Positions 7,045 through 14,773 of a stretch of DNA of 52,554 nucleotides are shown in pieces. The notes under the pieces are model-generated. The model did no database searches. It was not told the DNA's origin and was given only the letters and a program-made list of their open reading frames with translations. The position numbers and the translations under genes were made by a program. The stretch spans positions 1 to 52,554 of the forward strand of contig JAEEOY010000095.1 of NCBI GenBank assembly GCA_016284515.1, in the 5' to 3' direction. Every line of letters starts with the position of its first letter. Position 1 is the stretch's first letter. This stretch comes from Kiritimatiellia bacterium. Its GTDB lineage: Bacteria > Verrucomicrobiota > Kiritimatiellia > RFP12 > UBA1067.

Positions 7045-10000
7045 ACCAGGTTCCTCCCGCAGCACTTTTTGTATTTCTTGCCCGAGCCGCAGGGGCACGG
7101 GTCGTTCCTTCCGACAGTGGGCGAGGGGGCGTGCGGCATCGCCATGCGGTTCATGGCGGCGGCAGCGCCCGGACGAGACATCATGCTCGCGAAAACGTCC
7201 CCGATCGTCTTGGGCGCGGCCTGGGCCTTCGCCTCGCGCTCCTCCTCGCGAGCCGCGGCGGCCTCGCCTTCGGTGACTGTAATCTCGGACGCGTTGGTGC
7301 GGACGGCCGAAGCCGCGATCATGCGCTGGATGCGAGCGCCCGTGGCGCTCCTGAACTGCGCAGAGACGACCTTCGACTTGATCGTCGCGATGAGCGTCTC
7401 GAACATGCCGAACGCGTCCTTCTTGTACTCGATCAGCGGATCGCGCTGGCCGTAGGCGCGGAGGTTCACGCCCTGGCGGAGGTCGTCCATCGCCCTCAGG
7501 TAGTCCTGCCACTCGCGGTCGATTACGTTGAGGAACACGCCGCGCTCCATGTACGGGAGCGTATCCTGGTCCTCTGCCGCGCACTTCGACTCGTACGCCT
7601 CGGCGACGCGCTTGAAGACGAGGTCGCCTGCAAGGCCGGGCGTTCCCATGAGCGGCGCGATCTCCTCCTCCGACACGGCGATCGGGAAGGACACGCCGAG
7701 CCAGTTCATGAAGTCGACGAGAGAGCCGTCCTTCGGACTGAAGAGATAGCGCTCGGCCTGCGTCTGGATGAGGTCGTTCATCACGTCGAGGATGAGCGAG
7801 TGCACTTCCTCGGGCTTGCCCATGAGCACTTTGCCCCTGAGCTCGTAGACGATCGTGCGCTGCTTGTTCATCACGTCGTCGTACTCGAGCGTGCGCTTTC
7901 TCACCGCGAAGTGCTGCTGCTCGACGCGGCGCTGCGCCGTCTCGACGGAGCGGTTGAGCCACTTGTGCTCCATCACCTCGCCTTCCTTGAGCCCGAGCCT
8001 CTGCATGATGCCCGAGATCTTCTGGGAGCCGAAGAGGCGCATGAGCTGGTCTTCGAGAGAGATGAAGAACTGGGAGCTGCCGGGGTCGCCCTGGCGAGAG
8101 CAGCGTCCGCGCAGCTGGCGGTCGATGCGACGCGACTCGTGGCGCTCAGAGCCGATGACGTGGAGACCGCCGACTTCGGGCACTCCCTCGCCGAGCTTGA
8201 TGTCGGTGCCTCGTCCGGCCATGTTCGTCGCGATCGTGACCGCGCCCTTCTGTCCGGCGAGCGCGACGATCTCGGCCTCGCGCGCGTGGTTCTTCGCGTT
8301 CAGCACCTCGTGCGGAATGTGCGCGAGCTTGAGCATCCTCGAAAGAATCTCTGACGTATCGACCGTCACCGTACCGAGGAGGATCGGCTGGCCCTTCGCG
8401 TGGCGCTCGGCGACATCCGCGACGATCGCCTTGTACTTCTCGCGCTGCGTGCGGTATATCTGGTCGTTGCCGTCGATGCGGTTCACCGGCTTGTTCGTCG
8501 GGATCGAGACGACGTCGAGCTTGTAGATCGACTTGAACTCGCTCGCCTCCGTCTCGGCCGTGCCCGTCATGCCGGCGAGCTTCTTGTAGAGGCGGAAGTA
8601 GTTCTGGATCGTGATCGTCGCGAGCGTCTGCGACTCCTTCTCGATCTCGACGCCCTCCTTCGCCTCGACCGCCTGGTGGAGTCCGTCGGACCACCTGCGC
8701 CCGGGAAGGACGCGGCCCGTGAACTCGTCGACGATGTAGACGTGGTTCTCCTGCACGACGTAGTCGACGTCGCGTTCGTAGAGGCAGTAGGCCCGGAGAA
8801 GCTGATCGACGACGTGCACGCGGTCGGACTTCTCGACGAACGCGGACTGCGTGTCGCGCCTGCGCTCGAGCCTCTCCTGGTCGGAGAGCGACGTGTCGCC
8901 GTCAATCGCGCTCATCTCCGCCGCGAGGTCGGGGAGGACAAAGAGCTTCGGATCCTCGGGGCATATCTTCTCGCATCCCTTGTCCGTGAGCGACACCTCG
9001 CGCGTCCGCTCGTCGATCGTGAAGTAGAGCTCGTCCTTGAGCTCGCGCGCGTGCTCCTTGCGCATCTCGGAGAGCATCTGGAGCTCGACGTCCTCGTGCA
9101 TTTTGCGGACCTCGGCGTTCTCGAGGAGATGCATGAGCTGCTTGTGCTTCGGCATCGAGTGGTAGACCTGGTAGATGCGGTCCTTCACCTTCTCGATGTC
9201 GCCGGACTCGAGCGCCTTCTTCGCCTCCTGGATGAGGTCGTTGCACTGCGCGGTCTGCACGCGCACGATCGCTGACACCATCGGATTCAGCGCCTGGTAG
9301 ATGTGCGAGGTGGAGAGCGTCGCGGGACCGGAGATGATGAGCGGCGTCCTCGCCTCGTCGATGAGGATGGAGTCCACCTCGTCGACGATCGCGAAGTTGT
9401 GCCCGTTCTGCACCACGTCCTCGGGACGCTGCGCCATGCCGTTGTCGCGCAGGTAGTCGAAGCCAAACTCGCTGTTCGTCCCGTAGGTGATGTCGCAGGC
9501 GTACTGAGCGCGGCGCTCCTCGGAGTCCATCGAGTTCTGGATGCACCCCACCGTAAGGCCGAGGTACTTGTAGAGATGGCCCATCCACGACGCGTCGCGC
9601 CTGGCGAGATAGTCGTTCACCGTGACGAGCTGCACGTTCTTCCCGGCAAGGGCGTTGAGGTAGAGCGGAAGCGTCGCGACGAGGGTCTTGCCCTCGCCCG
9701 TCTGCATCTCGGATATCTTGCCCTGGTGGAGAACGATGCCGCCGATCAACTGGACGTCGAACGGAACCATGTTCCAGGTGAGGGTGTGCCCGCAGACCTC
9801 CTCGGTCGTCCCACACAGATGGCGGCACGCGTTCTTGACGAGTGCAAATGCCTCGGGTAGAATGTGGTCGAGCGACTCGCCCTTCGCGACGCGATCCTTG
9901 AACTCCTGCGTAATTCGCGGAAAATCCTCATCCTTGAGGTTTTTCGACTGATATTCCGCCTCGATACGGTTGATTTCGCGCACGATCGGCCAGAGCTTCT

Positions 10001-10049
10001 TGAGCTCGCGGTCGTTCTTCGTTCCGATAATATATTTCAAAAGATTCAT
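7041..10049 (-). CDS. secA: Preprotein translocase ATPase SecA
   Basis: A 1002-residue protein from MNLLKYIIGTKNDRELK. Walker A is seen as MQTGEGKT, Walker B as DEVDSILIDEARTP, then GMTGTAETEASEF, NMAGRGTDIKL and RQLRGRCSRQGDPG motifs. The C-terminus ends in the SEC-C zinc/SecB-binding motif NDPCPCGSGKKYKKCCGR. Drives ATP-dependent export through SecYEG. It is longer than E. coli SecA (901), mainly from insertions around 270-420. I chose the ATG at 10049 over more upstream in-frame ATGs because homology starts there and a TATAAT box lies 10 bp upstream. First gene of the housekeeping operon. Confidence 0.95.
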   Translation of the reverse strand: MNLLKYIIGTKNDRELKKLWPIVREINRIEAEYQSKNLKDEDFPRITQEFKDRVAKGESLDHILPEAFALVKNACRHLCGTTEEVCGHTLTWNMVPFDVQLIGGIVLHQGKISEMQTGEGKTLVATLPLYLNALAGKNVQLVTVNDYLARRDASWMGHLYKYLGLTVGCIQNSMDSEERRAQYACDITYGTNSEFGFDYLRDNGMAQRPEDVVQNGHNFAIVDEVDSILIDEARTPLIISGPATLSTSHIYQALNPMVSAIVRVQTAQCNDLIQEAKKALESGDIEKVKDRIYQVYHSMPKHKQLMHLLENAEVRKMHEDVELQMLSEMRKEHARELKDELYFTIDERTREVSLTDKGCEKICPEDPKLFVLPDLAAEMSAIDGDTSLSDQERLERRRDTQSAFVEKSDRVHVVDQLLRAYCLYERDVDYVVQENHVYIVDEFTGRVLPGRRWSDGLHQAVEAKEGVEIEKESQTLATITIQNYFRLYKKLAGMTGTAETEASEFKSIYKLDVVSIPTNKPVNRIDGNDQIYRTQREKYKAIVADVAERHAKGQPILLGTVTVDTSEILSRMLKLAHIPHEVLNAKNHAREAEIVALAGQKGAVTIATNMAGRGTDIKLGEGVPEVGGLHVIGSERHESRRIDRQLRGRCSRQGDPGSSQFFISLEDQLMRLFGSQKISGIMQRLGLKEGEVMEHKWLNRSVETAQRRVEQQHFAVRKRTLEYDDVMNKQRTIVYELRGKVLMGKPEEVHSLILDVMNDLIQTQAERYLFSPKDGSLVDFMNWLGVSFPIAVSEEEIAPLMGTPGLAGDLVFKRVAEAYESKCAAEDQDTLPYMERGVFLNVIDREWQDYLRAMDDLRQGVNLRAYGQRDPLIEYKKDAFGMFETLIATIKSKVVSAQFRSATGARIQRMIAASAVRTNASEITVTEGEAAAAREEEREAKAQAAPKTIGDVFASMMSRPGAAAAMNRMAMPHAPSPTVGRNDPCPCGSGKKYKKCCGRNLV

Positions 10050-11772
10050 TATACGGGATATTATACCAAAAATTCGGCGGTCCATGTGGAACGAATGAAA
10101 AGTGTGAATTGGCGACAAATGAATGCTTCACGAAATACGGCAGGCGTGAAAGTGGCGCGGAGACCTCGATTGTCGCGGGGCCGTCGTAGACCTGCCCGTC
10201 GTCGGCGCTCCACTTCCCGGGCGGAAGTACGACCTTGCGTGATGTCGCGCCTTTCTTCAACACCGGCGCGACAAGCAGTTCGTCACCCATCATGAACTCG
10301 TCGATGATTCCGGCATAACCCATACCGGGATAATTGTATTCGAGATTGCGCAGAATCGGCTCTCCGTCCTTCCCGGCCTTTTCTGCAAGAGCGGCGATGC
10401 GCGGCGCAAACTTCTGACGCAAGGCAAGCGTCTTGGAGAAAATCGCCTGGTGCTCCGCATCGAGCACGCGCCAAGGCGAGGCGGAGATTTGCATCATCGG
10501 ACAAAGGGCGTGAATCTGCGCGGAGCGAATGAAGAGCTCCTGCTCGAACGGCGAGCCCGGTATGAACGCGATCCAGTCGCCACCGCCAACCATGTCGGGA
10601 CAGATAAACGGCTGCCCGAGGAGCCCTGCGCCGATCATATCCGCGACAATCCTGTCGAGCGCACTCCATTCATGCTTCTTGTCATGGAGCCGCACAACGA
10701 CAGGCGCTTGCTGCATGCGCCATGTATTCCTGATCTCGCTAAACGAATACTTGAGCGCGTAGGCGCAGTATCCATTGTTCAATGAGCCGCTTGTGGCCTT
10801 TGGATCGAACGCACGGCGGTCGCTGAGGTCGTATGCGCCGAGGTCTGCGCCGTCAAGCTTGAAGCCGTCCACGCCAAAGTCCTTCACAAGTCCATCCAAC
10901 GTCTCCGCGAACCAAGCGTTCGCGTTCGGATGCGAGAAGTCGAGAAATGCAGAGTAACCGTTCCACCAACCGCACGCCTTGGGCTTCTCCTTGAAGCTAT
11001 ACTCCCCTTCGCCGGGAACGGCTTTGCTGACATCGGTGAGGAAGCCACCCCTGGTCGGATATCCGCGAACGTCGTCCGGATTCTGTCCCCACGCGATCCG
11101 CCGAAACGCCGGTGTGTCCATGCCGACATAGGGACACATCCACAGCATGACCTTAAATCCCATCCGGTGAAGTTCGTCGACCATTCCCTTCGGATCGGGA
11201 AAGCGGTCTGCGTCGAACTTCCATACACCATATCCCGTCTGCCACGTGTCGTCGATCATGATGACGCCGGGCGAGATGCCGTGCGCGACCATCGACCGCG
11301 CGTATTCAAGAATGTCCTTCTGGTTCTGGTGGTATGTAAGTTCAATCCACGTGTTGAGCTGGGGAGAGGTGAAGAACCGCGCATCGGGAGCGCGACCCGA
11401 CGGCGGGAACCAGCGACGCATCGCGTAACGGTACGCACCCGCAAGAGTCCGTTCACTGGCCATCTCAACAATGACTGGCGAGTCCGCGTCCATCGTGATC
11501 ACCCCGCCTTTGACGACAATCTCGGACTGTTCATCCGCCCAGATCACGCGTCCCCTGTCGGAAACAAGCAACGACGCACACTGGTTTGAGTAGTTCCGCC
11601 GCCGAAGGTCAATCTTCAAATCCGTCTTCGCCGTGAAAGGCATGTTCGTGCCGAAGAAGTTCGCCGCACCCCACCAATTCTCGCCCGGCTCCATGTCCAC
11701 CGTACGTATGTCTGCAAAAGCCGCCAACGAAACGACTGACAAAGTGAAAGTAATAGAAATAGTATTTTTCAT
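9928..11772 (-). CDS. Exported GH31-family glycoside hydrolase, C-terminally extended into secA
   Basis: A 614-residue protein from the ATG at 11772, chosen because AAGGG lies 6 nt upstream and a signal peptide follows (MKNTISITFTLSVVSLAAFA, cut before DIRT). The GH31 core is seen in GVIMIDDTWQ, DGFKLDGADLGAY (candidate nucleophile Asp) and ICPDMVGGGDW (candidate acid/base region), then a C-terminal beta domain ending SRLPYFVK. GH31 enzymes act on alpha-glycosidic bonds; the substrate cannot be fixed here. The last 65 residues (9931-10125) look non-homologous: the frame lacks a stop after the normal end and reads through the secA promoter into secA. Last gene of the export operon. Confidence 0.8.
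   Translation of the reverse strand: MKNTISITFTLSVVSLAAFADIRTVDMEPGENWWGAANFFGTNMPFTAKTDLKIDLRRRNYSNQCASLLVSDRGRVIWADEQSEIVVKGGVITMDADSPVIVEMASERTLAGAYRYAMRRWFPPSGRAPDARFFTSPQLNTWIELTYHQNQKDILEYARSMVAHGISPGVIMIDDTWQTGYGVWKFDADRFPDPKGMVDELHRMGFKVMLWMCPYVGMDTPAFRRIAWGQNPDDVRGYPTRGGFLTDVSKAVPGEGEYSFKEKPKACGWWNGYSAFLDFSHPNANAWFAETLDGLVKDFGVDGFKLDGADLGAYDLSDRRAFDPKATSGSLNNGYCAYALKYSFSEIRNTWRMQQAPVVVRLHDKKHEWSALDRIVADMIGAGLLGQPFICPDMVGGGDWIAFIPGSPFEQELFIRSAQIHALCPMMQISASPWRVLDAEHQAIFSKTLALRQKFAPRIAALAEKAGKDGEPILRNLEYNYPGMGYAGIIDEFMMGDELLVAPVLKKGATSRKVVLPPGKWSADDGQVYDGPATIEVSAPLSRLPYFVKHSFVANSHFSFVPHGPPNFWYNIPYNESFEIYYRNEERPRAQEALADRARNQPYRGGISVEKPQG
10050..10067 (-). promoter_or_regulatory. secA promoter -10 region
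   Basis: GGTATAAT on the minus strand, with TATAAT at 10060-10065, lies 10 bp before the secA ATG. The transcript would start only 2-4 nt before the start codon, so the mRNA would be almost leaderless. No clear -35 box is seen. The box lies inside the 3' end of the upstream GH31 reading frame. Confidence 0.55.
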
Positions 11773-11798
11773 CATGATCCCTTGTTTAATACCATCAT

Positions 11799-13061
11799 TT
11801 ATTCTACAGTTAACATTATCGAACGGAAACATTCAATCTCGTCTTTTGTGACGCCACAATCGAGAAGATATAGTTCAACTCGTCGGTTCCATGTGTCATT
11901 CTCGCCGCCATACTTCCCGAATCCCTGGTTGAAATGCGACTCGCGGCACCAGTACTTCGGGTCGTCATGTACGTCATCCGGGATGTTTGGATAGAAAGTA
12001 GATTCCCAATCAGTCTCAACATCATGGCGAGCAACGCCCAAGACACTAAGCAACACATATGCAAGAGACCCTGTCCTGTCCGCGCCACCAATACAATGAA
12101 AATAAATTGGATAGTTCTTTCTGTCGCAAAAAAGCCTAAAATTTTCTGCCATGGCCTTCTTGCCCTTGTCAGTAAAAATGGCACCATAACATTCCGATGG
12201 ATTTTTTATGTACTTTACATTTGCGCCAAGCGGAGACTCGTTCATATTAGCTGTCTCCCCATCGCTTCGTAAGTCAAGGTCTGTTCGAACACTGAGTGTG
12301 CTCGTCAGATATTTGATATCCTCCAGCATGAGTCTGTTTCTTCCAGGAGACTCGCCCGTCACGCTATTATCGTTTAGCCCTTGACCTCGAAAGGCCATTC
12401 CTTGTCTTACTCGTCGCCCATCTAAAGTTCGCCAACCACCAATATCTCGGATATTTGCAACCCTTCCCTCTATCGCAATCCACCGAGGTGCAACATCCTC
12501 AGTAAAAAACGAGGCAATTCGCGAACGAACTAAGACTTTACTCTCACTACACCCATGGCGAATTCCGCAATCAAAACCACAACGTCCGCGCGTCGTGACG
12601 CGCCAAAAGTATTTTTCGCCTATTTCGAGGTTGGCCATGGGAACAGTAAAAGACACTTCTCCCGCCCCATCCTTCTTGCCGATTTCTCGACCTGTAACAG
12701 CGTCAACCTTGTCTGTTCTGGCATACCAGATTCTCGCGTCAAAAAGATCAGGCGACTTACCAATCTCTATCTTCCAGGGACCCGCCTCGCAACCGGTTGT
12801 CGTCCACCTCAAGACCAGCGGGCTTGCCTTTCTCCATAGTTTGTCATGCCGGATTACTTTATCCCCATTTCTATCGTCACGAAACAAGTGTATACGATCA
12901 GCGAGAGTCTCAATAGACATTACTTTCTTCTGCATGTCTGGCACAAGCGGGACAACGCAGTCTTGCGAAGGAGAAACAAGCTCAATGTCTGCGAGAGCAG
13001 TGGAGACGGCAACTGAGACTGCAATTGAAGCAATTCCCGACACTACTCTGTATTTTCTCAT
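11799..13061 (-). CDS. Exported tyrosine/dual-specificity phosphatase-like protein
   Basis: A 420-residue protein from the ATG at 13061, which overlaps the upstream stop (ATGA). The signal peptide covers about residues 1-25 (ends VAVSTALA). Residues ~30-170 form a beta-rich, fibronectin-III-like region. From ~180 a phosphatase domain of the Y_phosphatase3 type follows: NIRDIGGW...RQGMAFRGQGL, then the active-site P-loop HCIGGADRTG with nucleophile Cys. Probably dephosphorylates a phosphoester outside the cytoplasm; the substrate is unknown. The gene is visibly richer in A+T than its neighbours, suggesting separate acquisition. 26 bp upstream of the GH31 start, in one operon. Confidence 0.75.
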   Translation of the reverse strand: MRKYRVVSGIASIAVSVAVSTALADIELVSPSQDCVVPLVPDMQKKVMSIETLADRIHLFRDDRNGDKVIRHDKLWRKASPLVLRWTTTGCEAGPWKIEIGKSPDLFDARIWYARTDKVDAVTGREIGKKDGAGEVSFTVPMANLEIGEKYFWRVTTRGRCGFDCGIRHGCSESKVLVRSRIASFFTEDVAPRWIAIEGRVANIRDIGGWRTLDGRRVRQGMAFRGQGLNDNSVTGESPGRNRLMLEDIKYLTSTLSVRTDLDLRSDGETANMNESPLGANVKYIKNPSECYGAIFTDKGKKAMAENFRLFCDRKNYPIYFHCIGGADRTGSLAYVLLSVLGVARHDVETDWESTFYPNIPDDVHDDPKYWCRESHFNQGFGKYGGENDTWNRRVELYLLDCGVTKDEIECFRSIMLTVE

Positions 13062-14746
13062 CTTGCGGATTCCTTTAGCAGTTGCTTGAGTTCGTCGTAC
13101 CATGCGTCGGTATCGACTTCCTCAGGCGTCAGATAGAGAAGACGCTCCTTGATGTTCTGCGGAAGCGGCAACGGCAGAGGAACAACCTCCGGCGGCTTGA
13201 AGTCGGGTCCGCGGAAATATATTGGCGAAGCGGCGGAAACAATCGAAGTCTTCCCGTCCTTGCGGACCGAGCGCAAAGTGGCGACATACCAGGCGTTCTC
13301 CTTCTCGGCAAACTCGACGTCGAACGAGAACTTCCCGTCCGCTGGCGCGACGAACTCCCTTTCGGCGAAGGCTTCGCCGTTGCGGACGACTCGCGCAATG
13401 AAACGCTTGCCGGGCTCAGCGTAGGCGTCGACCTTCATGCTGTGCTTTCCCTCGCCAGGCAGGAGCTTGTCGCCGCTCGCATGCCCGTCGACGTCGAAAA
13501 GGACCGCGTTGCCTTCGTAGGAGACCATCGTCCGTCCGGCGCGGAACGCCTCCACGATGGAGGGGCCGTCGATCTTGTCGAGTTTCGCAAACGTCGCATG
13601 CGACGAGCCGGGCGTCCGGCCGACATCAAACGAGGCGTCGCTCGAACCGGAGCACGCGAGCGTATAGCCCTTGTTCAGAAGGCGGTACCAAAACTTCTCC
13701 GCGCGGTCTTCGGGGAAATAGAAGAAGTCCACGACCGGCACCATGTCCGGACGGCAGAGGAGCCACATCATCAGTTCGTTGTTGATCATGCCGTACATCT
13801 TGCGTCCATTTTTGGAATCGGTCCGAACCACGTCGCCGTAGATCGGGTGCACCGGCACGGCGAGTCCGCCGCGCGCGTAGATCGTCTTCTCCGCGAGCTC
13901 GATGTTTGTGACCTTGTCCTCCCTGTAGCCGTGACCGAAATCATTCGGCGTGAGCGGCGGACAGTTGACGCTTCCGAAATGCCCGTAGATGTTCTTTGGA
14001 AACTCGTTGTTGACGCGAAGGAACAGCTTGCTGTCCGAGAGGTATTCCGCGAGGGCGTTGAAGTCGACGGGATAGCTGTCGTTTGAATGGCGTCCGGCGA
14101 GATAGATCCAGTCGTACCGCTGGGCGCGGCAGATGAAGTCCATCTGCTGGAGGTTGGCCTTGTAGAAGTCCTCGCCGTGGATGATGTGCGCGTGGAAGTC
14201 GCCCTTGTACCATCCGCGCTCGCGCAGCTCGGGGAAGTCGCGCATCTCGACGACCTTCACCTCGCCCGTCGCCGTAAAGCAGTATTCGCCGAGCGTCCAG
14301 AAGTGCCGGTTGCGCTCGTGCCAGACGCCCTTCGCGGTCTTCATGCTCCCGACCTGCACGCCGGCTATGTCGAAGCCCCGGATCAGGTTTCCCGAATCGG
14401 TGACGACAAGCTGCGCGGGATGCCCGAGATCGCCGTGCACGACGCGGCGCGCGGGATCTGGACGCGACCACATGACGAAGTCGACGTCGCCTTTCGCGGG
14501 GACTTCCAGCCACGGACGGTACACCTCCTCGAATCCGTCGGCCATCGACTTGAGGCAGTATACGCCCTGCACGGGAAGCGTGATTTCGTAGCGACCCTTC
14601 TCGTCCGCCTGCGCAATCTGCCCGCAGTTCGACACCACCCACGCGCCGGGCTGCGTCTTGCCGCGCACCACGCACGGATGGAACGCCTCGTCCGCAAGCG
14701 CCGCTCCCGCCGCCAGCGCGACTACTACAACCAATGCTCTTCTCAT
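13058..14746 (-). CDS. Exported CehA/McbA-family metallohydrolase (PHP-like)
   Basis: A 562-residue protein with an AGGAG ribosome-binding site and a Sec signal (MRRALVVVVALAAGAALADE). Residues ~25-90 look like a small carboxypeptidase-regulatory-type beta domain (DEKGRYEITLPVQGVYCLKS). The catalytic part has YKGDFHAHI, GRHSND, VPVHPIYGD and CSGSSDASFD, the His/Asp metal ligands of the PHP-like CehA/McbA family. The C-terminal ~150 residues are beta-rich. Family members hydrolyse esters or phosphoesters; the substrate here is open. Its stop overlaps the phosphatase start, placing both in the same exported degradative operon. Confidence 0.75.
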   Translation of the reverse strand: MRRALVVVVALAAGAALADEAFHPCVVRGKTQPGAWVVSNCGQIAQADEKGRYEITLPVQGVYCLKSMADGFEEVYRPWLEVPAKGDVDFVMWSRPDPARRVVHGDLGHPAQLVVTDSGNLIRGFDIAGVQVGSMKTAKGVWHERNRHFWTLGEYCFTATGEVKVVEMRDFPELRERGWYKGDFHAHIIHGEDFYKANLQQMDFICRAQRYDWIYLAGRHSNDSYPVDFNALAEYLSDSKLFLRVNNEFPKNIYGHFGSVNCPPLTPNDFGHGYREDKVTNIELAEKTIYARGGLAVPVHPIYGDVVRTDSKNGRKMYGMINNELMMWLLCRPDMVPVVDFFYFPEDRAEKFWYRLLNKGYTLACSGSSDASFDVGRTPGSSHATFAKLDKIDGPSIVEAFRAGRTMVSYEGNAVLFDVDGHASGDKLLPGEGKHSMKVDAYAEPGKRFIARVVRNGEAFAEREFVAPADGKFSFDVEFAEKENAWYVATLRSVRKDGKTSIVSAASPIYFRGPDFKPPEVVPLPLPLPQNIKERLLYLTPEEVDTDAWYDELKQLLKESAR

Positions 14747-14773
14747 AGCTTCTCCTTTCCGTGTTATCCTATA

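Noticed and set aside
6373..7962. 529-codon frame that would extend IspD at its N-terminus
   Set aside because: The first ~306 codons are out of frame within secA and show no domain. The IspD domain and the ATGA overlap with the secA stop fix the start at 7044.
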